This document shows positions 36,383 through 45,121 of a stretch of 64,000 nt of DNA, piece by piece; position 1 is the stretch's first letter; every line of letters starts with the position of its first letter. The stretch spans positions 5,456,001-5,520,000 of the forward strand of contig NZ_CP109442.1 of assembly GCF_036227205.1 (NCBI RefSeq), given 5' to 3'. The stretch is from Amycolatopsis sp. NBC_01480. GTDB lineage: Bacteria; Actinomycetota; Actinomycetes; Mycobacteriales; Pseudonocardiaceae. The notes under the pieces were generated by a model. That model did no database searches. It was not told the origin of the DNA and worked only from the letters and a program-made list of their open reading frames with translations. Both the position numbers and the translations under genes were made by a program.

Positions 36383-36651
36383 TAGAATCTTTCCCGCAGT
36401 CCATTCGAATGGGCTGACTTCGCGTGCACGTGCGCGCATCCCCGGCCGGTTCCGTCTTGTGCGGAGGCCCGGACGGAGGGTCGCACGGTGCCCGGCGGTC
36501 CCCGGGGGTTCCTGAGTGAACCCGCGGGGTCCGGGCTCCGGCACGGCACCAGGGCGAGCGGCCACCCGGCCGCGAGCGGCAAACCGATCAGCGCGTCGGC
36601 GGCCTAGAACACCGCGGGCGTGCGTGAGACAGAAAAGGTGTGATTCCGGCA
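36383..36651 (+). promoter_or_regulatory. rpsB promoter and long structured leader
   Basis: TAGAAT at 36383-36388 is a good -10 hexamer and would start a leader of about 255 bases before rpsB. The leader contains a strong hairpin, 36497-36511 with 36518-36532 (13 of 15 pairs, six-base loop), and other GC-rich stems. Long structured leaders before rpsB are used for S2 autoregulation in other bacteria. The -35 element is unclear. Confidence 0.5.
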
Positions 36652-37578
36652 ATGGCCGTCGTCACCATGAAGCAGCTGCTTGACAGCGGCGTGCACTTCG
36701 GGCACCAGACCCGTCGGTGGAACCCGAAGATGAAGCGCTACATCTTCACCGAGCGCAATGGCATCTACATCATCGACCTGCAGCAGACGCTGACGTACAT
36801 CGACCGTGCGTTCGAGTTCATCAAGGAAACCGTCGCGCACGGCGGCACGATCATGTTCGTCGGCACGAAGAAGCAGGCTCAGGAAGCCATCGCCAGCGAG
36901 GCCGCGCGCGTGGGCATGCCCTACGTGAACCAGCGCTGGCTCGGCGGCATGCTGACCAACTTCCAGACCGTGCACAAGCGTCTTCTCCGCCTCAAGGAGC
37001 TCGAGTCGCAGGAGCAGACCGGCGGCTTCGTCGGGCTGACCAAGCGCGAGATCCTGACGCTGACCCGCGAGAAGGACAAGCTCGAGAAGACCCTCGGCGG
37101 TATCCGCGACATGGCCAAGGTGCCCTCGATCGTGTGGATCGTCGACACGAAGAAGGAGCACATCGCCGTCGGCGAGGCTCGCAAGCTGAACATCCCGGTC
37201 GTCGCGATCCTGGACACCAACTGCGACCCGGACGAGGTCGACTACCCGATCCCGGGCAACGACGACGCGATCCGCTCCGCCGCGCTGCTGACCAAGGTCG
37301 TGGCCGAGGCCGCCGCCGCCGGTCTGATGGCCCGCTCCAGCCGTAACGGTGCGTCCGCCGACACGAAGCCGGAGCCGGGCGTCGCCACCGACGAGCCGCT
37401 GGCCGAGTGGGAGAAGGAGCTGCTCGCCGGCTCGGAGACCGCGTCCGCCGACGCCACCGAGGCCGCTGCGGCGACCGAGGCGGCCACGGCGACCGAGGCC
37501 CCCGCCGCCGAGGCCGCTGCCACCGAGCAGCCGGCCGCCGAGGCCCCCGCCGCCGAGCAGGCGACCGCCTCTTCCTGA
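36652..37578 (+). CDS. rpsB: 30S ribosomal protein S2
   Basis: S2 of the small subunit, 308 residues. The core is canonical: [83 protein letters not shown] and [22 protein letters not shown]. The C-terminal ~60 residues are an Ala/Glu/Pro/Thr low-complexity tail, common in high-GC actinobacteria. ATG 36652 is preferred over the ATG four codons earlier. It heads rpsB-tsf, each followed by its own terminator-like hairpin. Confidence 0.97.
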   Translation: MAVVTMKQLLDSGVHFGHQTRRWNPKMKRYIFTERNGIYIIDLQQTLTYIDRAFEFIKETVAHGGTIMFVGTKKQAQEAIASEAARVGMPYVNQRWLGGMLTNFQTVHKRLLRLKELESQEQTGGFVGLTKREILTLTREKDKLEKTLGGIRDMAKVPSIVWIVDTKKEHIAVGEARKLNIPVVAILDTNCDPDEVDYPIPGNDDAIRSAALLTKVVAEAAAAGLMARSSRNGASADTKPEPGVATDEPLAEWEKELLAGSETASADATEAAAATEAATATEAPAAEAAATEQPAAEAPAAEQATASS

Positions 37579-37589
37579 TGCAGCAAGGT

Positions 37590-37626
37590 GCCCGTGCGGC
37601 CGGTCCTCTCGGCCGGCCGCACGGGC
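37590..37626 (+). terminator. hairpin between rpsB and tsf
   Basis: A 14-base-pair perfect stem (GCCCGTGCGGCCGG at 37590-37603 with its complement at 37613-37626) with a nine-base loop, 11 bases after the rpsB stop. It lacks a U tract and may act as a partial terminator or RNA-processing site that lowers tsf relative to rpsB. Confidence 0.65.
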
Positions 37627-37669
37627 GCTGATCACCTCACACGTACCTGAAACGGACGGATTCAACACG

Positions 37670-38485
37670 ATGGCGAACTACACCGCCGCTGACGTGAAGC
37701 GCCTGCGCGAGATGACCGGCGCCGGAATGATGGACTGCAAGAAGGCTCTCGAGGAGAACGACGGCGACTTCGAGAAGGCCGTCGAGTTCCTGCGCATCAA
37801 GGGCGCCAAGGACGTCGGCAAGCGCGCCGAGCGCGCGACGGCCGAGGGCCTGGTCGCCGGCGACGGTGGCGTGCTGATCGAGCTGGACTCCGAGACCGAC
37901 TTCGTCGCGAAGAACGCCGACTTCCAGGAGCTGGCCGCGAAGATCGTCGAGGTCGCGAAGGGCCTGAAGACCAGCGACGTCGAGGCGCTCAAGGCCGCCG
38001 AGCTGGACGGCAAGACCGTCATCGAGGTCGTGCAGGAGCTTTCGGCCCGCATCGGCGAGAAGCTCGAACTCCGCCGCGTGGTCGCCTTCGAGGGCCAGAC
38101 CACCTCGTACCTGCACCGCCGTGGCTCGGACCTGCCGCCCGCCGTCGGCGTGCTGGTCGAGTTCACCGGTGACGACGCCGACGCCGCCCGCGGTGCCGCC
38201 ATGCAGGTCGCCGCGCTGCGCGCGAAGTACCTGACCCGCGAGGAGGTGCCGGCCGAGACGATCGAGAACGAGCGCCGCATCGCCGAGCAGACCGCCCGCG
38301 AAGAGGGCAAGCCCGAGCAGGCCCTGACCAAGATCGTCGAGGGCAAGGTCAACGCCTACTACAAGGACAACGTCCTGCTCGAGCAGCCTTCGGTCAAGGA
38401 CAACAAGAAGACCGTCAAGGCCCTGCTCGACGCGGCCGGCGTGACCGTGACCCGGTTCGCCCGGTTCGAGGTCGGCCAGGCCTGA
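37670..38485 (+). CDS. tsf: elongation factor Ts
   Basis: Guanine nucleotide exchange factor for EF-Tu. The 271-residue protein starts [33 protein letters not shown] (UBA-like N-domain), continues with [15 protein letters not shown] (the TDFVAKN exchange motif), and has two EF-Ts core subdomains with [11 protein letters not shown] and a C-terminal coiled coil with helices around [20 protein letters not shown]. Length matches the actinobacterial norm. Confidence 0.97.
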   Translation: MANYTAADVKRLREMTGAGMMDCKKALEENDGDFEKAVEFLRIKGAKDVGKRAERATAEGLVAGDGGVLIELDSETDFVAKNADFQELAAKIVEVAKGLKTSDVEALKAAELDGKTVIEVVQELSARIGEKLELRRVVAFEGQTTSYLHRRGSDLPPAVGVLVEFTGDDADAARGAAMQVAALRAKYLTREEVPAETIENERRIAEQTAREEGKPEQALTKIVEGKVNAYYKDNVLLEQPSVKDNKKTVKALLDAAGVTVTRFARFEVGQA

Positions 38486-38511
38486 GCCAGGCACTGGGAC
38501 TAGGTTCTGCC

Positions 38512-38550
38512 ACTGTGCCCCGTCTCCGCGGTTCGGGGACGGGGCACAGT
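38512..38550 (+). terminator. hairpin terminator after tsf
   Basis: A perfect 13-base-pair stem, ACTGTGCCCCGTC (38512-38524) with GACGGGGCACAGT (38538-38550), 26 bases beyond the tsf stop. It separates the rpsB-tsf unit from pyrH. Confidence 0.75.
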
Positions 38551-38623
38551 CGGGTCCACGAGGGCACGCCGCCCGCGCACTCCCTCCCGGGAAGGCGGCC
38601 ATCGAACACAGGAGGCGACATAC

Positions 38624-39367
38624 ATGGGTGACCGCGTCGAGGGTGGCTACCGGCGGGTGCTGCTGAAACTGGGCGGCGAGATGTTCGGCGGCGGCTCGAT
38701 CGGGGTCGACCCCGATGTCGTGCACTCGGTCGCCCAGCAGATCGCGGCGGTCGCGCGCACCGGCGTCCAGATCGCGGTGGTGATCGGCGGCGGCAACTAT
38801 TTCCGCGGCGCGGAGCTGTCCCAGCGGGGGATGGACCGTGACCGCGCCGACTACATGGCCATGCTGGGCACCGTGATGAACTGCCTGGCGCTGCAGGACT
38901 TCCTGGAGAAGGAAGGGCTGCCCACGCGGGTGCAGACCGCCATCACGATGGGCCAGGTCGCCGAGCCGTACATCCCGCGCCGCGCCGAGCGGCACCTGGA
39001 GAAGGGCCGCGTGGTCATCTTCGGCGCCGGCGTCGGCATGCCGTACTTCTCCACCGACACGGCCGCCGCGCAGCGGGCGCTGGAGCTGGGCTGCGAGGTC
39101 GTGCTGATGGCCAAGGCCGTCGACGGCGTCTACACCGCCGACCCGAAGAGCGACCCGGACGCGAAGATGTTCCGCGAGATCACCCACCGCGAGGTGCTGG
39201 AGCGCGACCTCAAGGTCGCCGACGCGACGGCGTTCAGCCTCTGCATGGACAACAACATGCCCATCATCGTGTTCAATCTGCTCACCGAGGGGAACATCGC
39301 CCGCGCGGTGAGTGGTGAGAGGATCGGGACGCTGGTCAGCACCCCCGCTGACGGGGCGTCGGCGTAG
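38624..39367 (+). CDS. pyrH: uridylate kinase
   Basis: UMP kinase of the amino-acid kinase fold, hexameric, GTP-activated and UTP-inhibited in bacteria. The 247-residue protein has [14 protein letters not shown] (phosphate loop), [70 protein letters not shown] and [18 protein letters not shown] behind AGGAGG. frr follows 51 bases later in the usual pyrH-frr-cdsA order. Confidence 0.97.
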   Translation: MGDRVEGGYRRVLLKLGGEMFGGGSIGVDPDVVHSVAQQIAAVARTGVQIAVVIGGGNYFRGAELSQRGMDRDRADYMAMLGTVMNCLALQDFLEKEGLPTRVQTAITMGQVAEPYIPRRAERHLEKGRVVIFGAGVGMPYFSTDTAAAQRALELGCEVVLMAKAVDGVYTADPKSDPDAKMFREITHREVLERDLKVADATAFSLCMDNNMPIIVFNLLTEGNIARAVSGERIGTLVSTPADGASA

Positions 39368-39418
39368 ACCTGCTGGGATCGCCCACAGGCTCCAACAATC
39401 ACAACACCGGGAGTAGCC

Positions 39419-39976
39419 GTGATCGACGAGACCCTCCTCGACGCCGAGGAGAAGATGGAAAAAGCGGTGTCCGTCGCGAAGGACGACCTGGCGTCGGTGC
39501 GGACCGGCCGGGCGAACCCGTCGATGTTCTCCGGGATCGTGGTCGAGTACTACGGCGCGATGACCCCGCTGAACCAGCTGGCCGGCGTCAACGTGCCCGA
39601 GGCGCGCATGGTGCTCATCAAGCCGTACGACCAGACCCAGCTGGGCGCCATCGAGAAGGCCATCCGCGAGTCGGACCTCGGGGTGAACCCGAGCAACGAC
39701 GGCAACGTGATCCGCATCGTCATCCCGCAGCTCACCGAGGAGCGGCGCAAGGAGATGGTGAAGGTCGCCAAGGGCAAGGGCGAGGACGCCCGCGTGTCGA
39801 TCCGCGGAGTCCGGCGCAAGGCCAAGGAAGAGCTGGACCGGATCGCCAAGGACGGCGAAGCGGGTGAGGACGAGGTCGCGCGCGCCGAGAAGGAGCTGCA
39901 GAACCTCACCGACACCTATGCCCACCAGGTCGACGAGCTGGTGAAACACAAGGAAGCCGAGCTGCTCGAGGTCTGA
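39419..39976 (+). CDS. frr: ribosome recycling factor
   Basis: RRF splits post-termination ribosomes with EF-G. The 185-residue two-domain protein has [73 protein letters not shown] core, and the C-terminal helix ending [12 protein letters not shown] start. Its stop overlaps the cdsA start by one base. Confidence 0.97.
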   Translation: MIDETLLDAEEKMEKAVSVAKDDLASVRTGRANPSMFSGIVVEYYGAMTPLNQLAGVNVPEARMVLIKPYDQTQLGAIEKAIRESDLGVNPSNDGNVIRIVIPQLTEERRKEMVKVAKGKGEDARVSIRGVRRKAKEELDRIAKDGEAGEDEVARAEKELQNLTDTYAHQVDELVKHKEAELLEV

Positions 39977-40890
39977 TGAGCCAGGTGAGCGAGGAACGAG
40001 AAGAACGGGTGGAGCCCACCCCGCCGGAGCCGGTCGAACCGCCTGCTCCGGCCGAGCGGACGCAGCCGGAGCAGAAGGCCTCCAAGGCCGGCCGGAACCT
40101 GCCCGCGGCCATCGGCGTCGGCCTGGTGCTCGGCGCGGCGATCATCGTTTCCCTGCTCACCGTCCGGTTCCTGTTCATCGGGATCATCGCGATCGCGATC
40201 GGCGTCGGCACGTTCGAGTTCGCCGGGGTGCTGCGCCGCGTGGCGAACATCCGGGTCGCGATGATCCCGGTGATCGTGGGCGGCCAGGCGATGATCTGGC
40301 TGGCGTGGCCGTTCGGCCGCGAAGGCGCGCTCACCGCGTTTGTGCTGACGGTGCTGGCCTGCCTGATCTGGCGGCTGCCCGGCGGCGCCGACGGCTACCT
40401 GCGGGACATCGCGGCTTCGGTGTTCGCGAGCGCGTACCTGCCGTTGTTCGGCGCGTTCGCCGCGATGCTGGTGCCGCCGCCCGACGGCGTCGGCCGCGTG
40501 CTGACGTTCCTGATCGCCGTGGTCGCCTCCGACACCGGCGGCTACATCGCCGGCGTGCTGGGCGGCAAGCACCCGATGGCGCCGACGATCAGCCCGAAGA
40601 AGTCCTGGGAGGGCTTCGCCGGGTCGATGGTCGCCGGCATCGTCGCGGGCGTGCTGACGATCAGCCTGATGCTGCACGGCCAGGCCTGGCAGGGCGTGAT
40701 CTTCGGCGTGGCCATCGTGCTCACCGCCACGCTCGGCGACCTGGTCGAATCGCTGATCAAGCGCGACCTCAAGATCAAGGACATGGGCACGCTGCTGCCC
40801 GGCCACGGCGGCATCATGGACCGGCTGGACTCGCTGCTGCCCTCGGCCGTCGTCTCCTGGCTGCTGCTCTCGGCGTTCGTGCCGTCCTGA
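39976..40890 (+). CDS. cdsA: phosphatidate cytidylyltransferase
   Basis: CDP-diacylglycerol synthase, an integral membrane enzyme that makes CDP-DAG from phosphatidate and CTP. The 304-residue protein has a ~35-residue Pro/Glu-rich cytoplasmic start, about eight membrane helices, and the CdsA signature in the C-terminal half (SDTGGYIAGVLGGKHP, then PKKSWEGFAGS, and GDLVESLIKRDLKIKDMG with LPGHGGIMDRLDSLL). It overlaps frr by one base, so translation is coupled. Confidence 0.95.
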   Translation: MSQVSEEREERVEPTPPEPVEPPAPAERTQPEQKASKAGRNLPAAIGVGLVLGAAIIVSLLTVRFLFIGIIAIAIGVGTFEFAGVLRRVANIRVAMIPVIVGGQAMIWLAWPFGREGALTAFVLTVLACLIWRLPGGADGYLRDIAASVFASAYLPLFGAFAAMLVPPPDGVGRVLTFLIAVVASDTGGYIAGVLGGKHPMAPTISPKKSWEGFAGSMVAGIVAGVLTISLMLHGQAWQGVIFGVAIVLTATLGDLVESLIKRDLKIKDMGTLLPGHGGIMDRLDSLLPSAVVSWLLLSAFVPS

Positions 40891-40951
40891 CCGACAGGCT
40901 CGACGCGACCCTCGCGATCGCTTGTGCCGCAACAGGTTCGCTGCGGCGGGG

Positions 40952-41794
40952 TCAGTCGTCGTACGGGTCGTCGACCTCGGCGCGGCCGACGTCGTCGAGG
41001 GTGCGCGAGTGGTCGATCACGGCGAACACCGCGCCGTCCGGGTCGGCGAGGATCGCCACGCGGCCGAACGGGGTGTCGTACGGCTGGACGACCACGGTGC
41101 CGCCGAGCATCAGCGCCTGGCCCGCCGCCGCGTCCACGCCCCGCGTCGGGTCGACCTCGAAGTAGACCATCCAGTGCGGGGGAGTGTCGCGCGTGTACTC
41201 TGCCCCCATCACGTACCGGTACAGCACGGGTGTGTGGTCGATCAGGTACTCGGCATAGTCGACGCTCTCGCCGTCGCCGATCTGGTGGCACGAGTAAGTG
41301 AAAAGCTTGGTGTAGAAGTGATCCGCGGCCACGCCGTCGTGGGTGTTGAGGTCCGCGCCGCTGAACGTGTTGGGCTGGTCGGTGGCGAATTCCCAGTCTT
41401 CGGGCGCTTCCCAGAACACCACGGGCGCGCCGCACGCGTCGATGGCGTGCAGGATGTTGCCGCGACCGGGGATCGCCATCGGCCCGAGCGTCACCGTGCC
41501 GCCGAGATGCTCCACCCATTCGGCCGCACTGGCCGTGTGCGGCACCGAAATGTGCAGCGTCCATCCGGGCGCGCTGCGGCTTCCGCGTTGGTACAGGCCA
41601 CTGGCCAGCGTTCCGCCCATCGAGGCGATCCAGTAGCGCCCGGTCGGCGCGGCGGGGTCGCGGCGCACCCCGTACTGCCAGCCGAACAGGCCGGTGTAGA
41701 ACTGCTTGGTCACCGCCTCGTCGAGGCAGGAGACCTCGACCCAGCAAGGAAGTCCGGCCGGTACCGGCGACGGACGGGCCGAGTCGAGCGACAT
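40952..41794 (-). CDS. VOC (glyoxalase/bleomycin-resistance) family protein
   Basis: A 280-residue protein made of two vicinal-oxygen-chelate modules. First: GLPCWVEVSCLDEAVTKQFYTGLFGWQY; second: FYTKLFTYSCHQIGDG, with VVVQPYDTPFGRVAILADPDGAVFAVID closing the fold. These proteins bind a divalent metal and act on glyoxals, aromatics or as drug-binding proteins; the substrate is not evident. Start ATG 41794 lies behind a strong AGGAGG. It is convergent with cdsA. Confidence 0.85.
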   Translation of the reverse strand: MSLDSARPSPVPAGLPCWVEVSCLDEAVTKQFYTGLFGWQYGVRRDPAAPTGRYWIASMGGTLASGLYQRGSRSAPGWTLHISVPHTASAAEWVEHLGGTVTLGPMAIPGRGNILHAIDACGAPVVFWEAPEDWEFATDQPNTFSGADLNTHDGVAADHFYTKLFTYSCHQIGDGESVDYAEYLIDHTPVLYRYVMGAEYTRDTPPHWMVYFEVDPTRGVDAAAGQALMLGGTVVVQPYDTPFGRVAILADPDGAVFAVIDHSRTLDDVGRAEVDDPYDD

Positions 41795-41929
41795 ACTGCC
41801 TCCTGTGCTCTGCGGGACACCCGCACCCGGTCGGCGACGCGAGCGGCTGGCGCGATTGTGTGCTCGCGCCGCCTCCTCGTGGACGAGGAAGAAGTCTATG
41901 CGCTGTTCGTGATTTTTTCGCTGTGAGCA

Positions 41930-42799
41930 GTGAATCGTGAACATCACGGAACTGATGCCGCCCGGGTGGCGTTGAATAACTTCGTGCGATGGTTCCCCGG
42001 TTCCCGCTCGGCGGAGGTACTGCCGAGCCCCAACATCTGGTATTACCAGCAGGCTTACGAGGTCGAGAACCGCGCGCAGGACGTCGAAGGCGAGATCTGG
42101 CGGGTGCTGCGCGAGGAGTGCGACTGGGCCGGTCGCGACGTGCTCGACCTCGGCTGCGGGGATGGGTTCCACCTGCCCTATTTCGCCCGCGACGCCCGCT
42201 CGGTGCTCGGCGTGGAACCGCACGCCCCGCTCGCGCGCGACGCGGCGAAGCGGGTGGCGGAACTGCCGGGCACCGAGGTCCGCCAGGGCCGCGCGCAGCG
42301 GCTGCCGGCGGAGGACGCGAGCGTCGATGTGGTGCACGCGCGCACCGCGTACTTCTTCGGCCCGGGCTGTGAGCCGGGGCTGCGAGAGGCGGAACGGGTG
42401 CTGCGGCCGGGCGGGTCGATCCTGATCGTGGACCTCGACGTGGCCAGCGAGCCGTACGGCGGGTGGATGCGCGCGGACCTGCCGCACTACGACCCGGCCG
42501 CGGTGGAGCGGTTCTTCGAGGCCCAGGGCTTCGGCCGCCGCCGGGTGGCGGCGCGCTGGCGGTTCGCCGACGCGGCCGCGATGGAATCAGTGCTGAAGAT
42601 CGAGTTCAGCGCGAAAACGGCGGAACGGGCCATCGCCGAGGTCCGCCGGCTGAACACCGGCGGCGGCGAGATGACGCTGCCGGTGGGCTATCGCGTGCAC
42701 GCACGGGTCAAGCCCACCGGCCTCGTCGTGCCGGGTCACTCCGCGGGTCCGGAGCCGTCGTCGGTGTCGTCGTCTTCGACCTCACCGAGGATCGTGTAG
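41930..42799 (+). CDS. class I SAM-dependent methyltransferase
   Basis: A 289-residue Rossmann-fold methyltransferase: motif I DVLDLGCGDGFHLPYFA, post-I VLGVEPHAPLARDAAKR, motif IV-like ASVDVVHARTAYFFGPG and RVLRPGGSILIVDLD. Substrate unknown. GTG 41930 start. It is divergent from the VOC gene (135-base gap), and its last ~60 bases overlap the 3' end of the padR gene on the other strand. The final ~20 residues are Ser-rich and may be a late read-through extension. Confidence 0.85.
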   Translation: MNREHHGTDAARVALNNFVRWFPGSRSAEVLPSPNIWYYQQAYEVENRAQDVEGEIWRVLREECDWAGRDVLDLGCGDGFHLPYFARDARSVLGVEPHAPLARDAAKRVAELPGTEVRQGRAQRLPAEDASVDVVHARTAYFFGPGCEPGLREAERVLRPGGSILIVDLDVASEPYGGWMRADLPHYDPAAVERFFEAQGFGRRRVAARWRFADAAAMESVLKIEFSAKTAERAIAEVRRLNTGGGEMTLPVGYRVHARVKPTGLVVPGHSAGPEPSSVSSSSTSPRIV

Positions 42800-43383
42800 A
42801 TCGAGCGGCGTGCCTCGTTGAGCACGTCCACCACGCGGGCCTGCTGGCTCGCGCTGCCCGCCCGCATCACCTGCACGACCGCGGCCGCCAGCGTGGCGCC
42901 CGCCTTGCGCAGGTCGACCTCGACCGGGTCGACGTCTTCGGCGAAGTGCTCCCACGGGGGAGTGCCGGTCTGCTGCTCGGCGGCGGCGCGGCCGGATTCG
43001 GTGAGCTCGAACAGCTTCTTGCCGTTCTCGTCCTTGCTCACGACCAGGTCCTCGTCGGCCAGCATCTGCAGCGTCGGGTAGATCGAGCCGGGGCTGGGCT
43101 TCCAGAAGCCGCCGCTGCGCTCGCCGATCTCGCGGATGATCTCGTACCCGTGCCGCGGCTGTTCCGCGAGCAGAGTGAGGATCGCCGCGCGGACGTCGCC
43201 GCGCCGGCCTCGACGCGGGCCGTGGCCCCGTCGTCCGCCCGGACCGCCGTGGCCACGGCGTCCGCCGCGCCCGCCCATGGCGAAGTCACCGAAGTCGCCG
43301 CGGCCCCAGGGACCGAAGGCCGGACGGCCGCGGTCACCGTGTTCGTCGTGCTGCCTACCTGCGTAGGGATGTTGTCGTCTCAT
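42736..43383 (-). CDS. PadR-family transcriptional regulator
   Basis: A 215-residue PadR repressor. A long N-terminal Gly/Arg/His-rich disordered arm (GGRGGRRGHGGPGGRRGHGP) precedes the winged helix, DVRAAILTLLAEQPRHGYEII, SGGFWKPSPGSIYPTLQMLADEDLV. A C-terminal helical dimerisation segment follows (ARVVDVLNEARRSIYTILGEVE). The RG-rich arm could bind DNA backbone or RNA. ATG 43383 is preceded by GAAAGGA. A palindrome ~38 bases upstream is a likely autoregulatory site. No target transporter gene is adjacent. Confidence 0.9.
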   Translation of the reverse strand: MRRQHPYAGRQHDEHGDRGRPAFGPWGRGDFGDFAMGGRGGRRGHGGPGGRRGHGPRRGRRGDVRAAILTLLAEQPRHGYEIIREIGERSGGFWKPSPGSIYPTLQMLADEDLVVSKDENGKKLFELTESGRAAAEQQTGTPPWEHFAEDVDPVEVDLRKAGATLAAAVVQVMRAGSASQQARVVDVLNEARRSIYTILGEVEDDDTDDGSGPAE

Positions 43384-43420
43384 GATGAGTGTTCCTTTCT
43401 CGAACGGTTGCGACACGTTC

Positions 43421-43432
43421 ACGATATATCGT
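43421..43432. promoter_or_regulatory. palindromic operator candidate upstream of padR
   Basis: ACGATATATCGT is a perfect 12-base palindrome in an AT-rich patch 38 bases upstream of the padR start. PadR proteins bind AT-centred dyads of this kind, and padR genes are often autorepressed. Direct binding is inferred. Confidence 0.55.
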
Positions 43433-43543
43433 TAACTGTCGTTCGGCAACCCTCCCGACGTGACCCTGCTCACCCCGCACGCGAAAACGCCCGCCACCCG
43501 GGAGCCGGGTGACGGGCGTCGCGCGGGACCGTCCACAAAGGAT

Positions 43544-44347
43544 TCAGGCGTACATGCGCACCCAGTCCACGTGCACGGTGACCCGGTCGGGCGTGGACGC
43601 GTCCGGCGCCGGGATCCAGCCGGGCGCGCCGAACGGGCCGGGCTCCTGCTGCATGACCAGGTGCATCGGCGTCTGCGGGACGCCGGGCTTCTTGGCGCTG
43701 AAGCGCGTGTCGTACACGGTCTGGCCGTCGATCGAGTACTTGACGTAGGTGGGCTGCCAGTCGACCGCGTACACGTGCCATTGGGTGTAGTCGCCGGTGA
43801 GCTTGCCGCTGTCGCGCTGGCCGCCGGGCGGATTGCCCCAGTGGACTGAGGAGAGCGCGGTGTTCTTCTTCGGCCGGGCGCTCTCGACGAGGTCCAGCTC
43901 GCCGTCCTGCGGCCAGCGGTTCGACTGCGGCCACAGCAGCATCGCCACGCCGTAACCCGTGCCGGGGTCGAACTTCGCCCGGACCATCCACAGCCCGTAC
44001 GTCCGGTCGCCGTCGCCGCGGCACCAGCACAGCGCGCCCGAGGTGTTGGCCTTGCCTGTGGGGTCCTTACCGTGCCCGTTGATCCGCAGCTCGCCGTCGC
44101 CGACGCTGATCTCGCCGGGCTTCCACTGGGAGATCCCGTTCGACGACTTCGAGTCGTACGCCGACCACTTCGTCGTGTCCAGCGCGTTGCCGTTGAACTC
44201 CTCCGAAGCGAGCAGCTGCCGTCCGTGCGCCGTGCCGTCCACCTCCGTTTCCAGGCCCTGCGCCGAGACGACGCCGATCTGGACCCCGAGCAGCAGGCAG
44301 ACCGAGGCCGCCAGCACGGTTGTCGTGCGTGTTTTGCTCTTCGTCAT
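43544..44347 (-). CDS. secreted glycoside hydrolase family 16 enzyme
   Basis: A 267-residue exported beta-glucanase-like enzyme. Signal peptide: TRTTTVLAASVCLLLGVQIG, cleavage after VVSAQG or nearby. The GH16 catalytic ExDxxE is DGELDLVESARP (nucleophile and acid/base Glu). Other family parts are EEFNGNALDTTKWSAY, GLWMVRAKFDPGTGYG, WHVYAVDWQPTYVKYSIDGQTVY and VHVDWVRMYA. It ends the polysaccharide gene cluster, 37 bases after the preceding small gene, so it may trim, release or remodel the polymer made by the cluster. Substrate (beta-1,3/1,4-glucan or galactan type) cannot be set. Confidence 0.9.
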   Translation of the reverse strand: MTKSKTRTTTVLAASVCLLLGVQIGVVSAQGLETEVDGTAHGRQLLASEEFNGNALDTTKWSAYDSKSSNGISQWKPGEISVGDGELRINGHGKDPTGKANTSGALCWCRGDGDRTYGLWMVRAKFDPGTGYGVAMLLWPQSNRWPQDGELDLVESARPKKNTALSSVHWGNPPGGQRDSGKLTGDYTQWHVYAVDWQPTYVKYSIDGQTVYDTRFSAKKPGVPQTPMHLVMQQEPGPFGAPGWIPAPDASTPDRVTVHVDWVRMYA

Positions 44348-44384
44348 GAGCACCCGTCCGTTCTCGTCGCGAAACCGGTCTTCC

Positions 44385-44576
44385 CTACAGCTGGGCCAGC
44401 ACTCTCGCCGCGAGCACGGCGACCAGCGCGACCACCGCCGCGCCCGCCCCGAAGTCGAAGCGCCGCAACACTCCCCGCTCGACGGTGCGCAGTTCCGCGA
44501 CCGCCGTGCGCGTGAGCACCAGCACGAGCAGCAGCCCGAACGCCGCCGCGGCGACCCAGTCCAGCCCGTGGATCAT
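44385..44576 (-). CDS. small membrane protein in polysaccharide cluster
   Basis: A 63-residue protein with two hydrophobic helices (WVAAAAFGLLLVLVLTRTAV and GAAVVALVAVLAARVLAQL) joined by a charged loop ELRTVERGVLRRFD. The ATG overlaps the acyltransferase stop (ATGA), which supports translation. No family recognised. It could assist assembly or export of the polysaccharide; this is only context. Confidence 0.7.
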   Translation of the reverse strand: MIHGLDWVAAAAFGLLLVLVLTRTAVAELRTVERGVLRRFDFGAGAAVVALVAVLAARVLAQL

Positions 44577-45121
44577 CGGACCCCCGCTTTAACGCTCGAG
44601 CGGACCAGCCGGGCGGGCACGCCGGCGTAGACGCCTGGCTCCGCGCAGTCCGCGGTCACCACCGCGCCGGCCGCGAGCACGACGTCGTCGGCGATCGTCA
44701 CGCCCGGCAGGATCGTCACCCTGGCCCCGGTCCAGACCCGGTCGCCGATCCGCACGGCCAGGCCGACCGGGCGGCGCGAGATGCCGGCGGGGGTGGACTC
44801 GTGGTGCGAGGTGACCACCATCGTCTGCATGCCGAGCTGGCAGTCGCGGCCGATCGACACCTCGCCGACCAGCTCGAAGAAGCAGCCGGTGTTCACGAAC
44901 GTCCTGGTGCCGACCGTCAGGTTCCGCGGCTGCCCGGCGATTTCGAGGCCGGGGAAGACATTCGGCGTGTGCACGGCCATGCCGCAGGCGCGGTAGATCA
45001 GCCACCGCAGCGGTCGGGGCACGAGGTTGCTGCCGGCCACCACGTTCAGCAGCGTCCGCCGGGTCAGCAGCGCGAACTCGATCCGCAGCTCCCGCACGAC
45101 CCGCTTGGCCAGATCGCTCAT
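44573..45121 (-). CDS. left-handed beta-helix acyltransferase
   Basis: A 182-residue hexapeptide-repeat acyltransferase (LbetaH), acting as a trimer with acyl-CoA or acetyl-CoA. Hexapeptide repeats run through LTVGTRTFVNTGCFFELVGEV and VRIGDRVWTGARVTILPGV, with the catalytic His in TSHHES and the closing YAGVPARLVR typical of CysE/LacA/WbbJ-type sugar O-acetyltransferases. Probably acetylates a sugar of the exported polymer. It overlaps both neighbours by four bases. Confidence 0.88.
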   Translation of the reverse strand: MSDLAKRVVRELRIEFALLTRRTLLNVVAGSNLVPRPLRWLIYRACGMAVHTPNVFPGLEIAGQPRNLTVGTRTFVNTGCFFELVGEVSIGRDCQLGMQTMVVTSHHESTPAGISRRPVGLAVRIGDRVWTGARVTILPGVTIADDVVLAAGAVVTADCAEPGVYAGVPARLVRSSVKAGVR

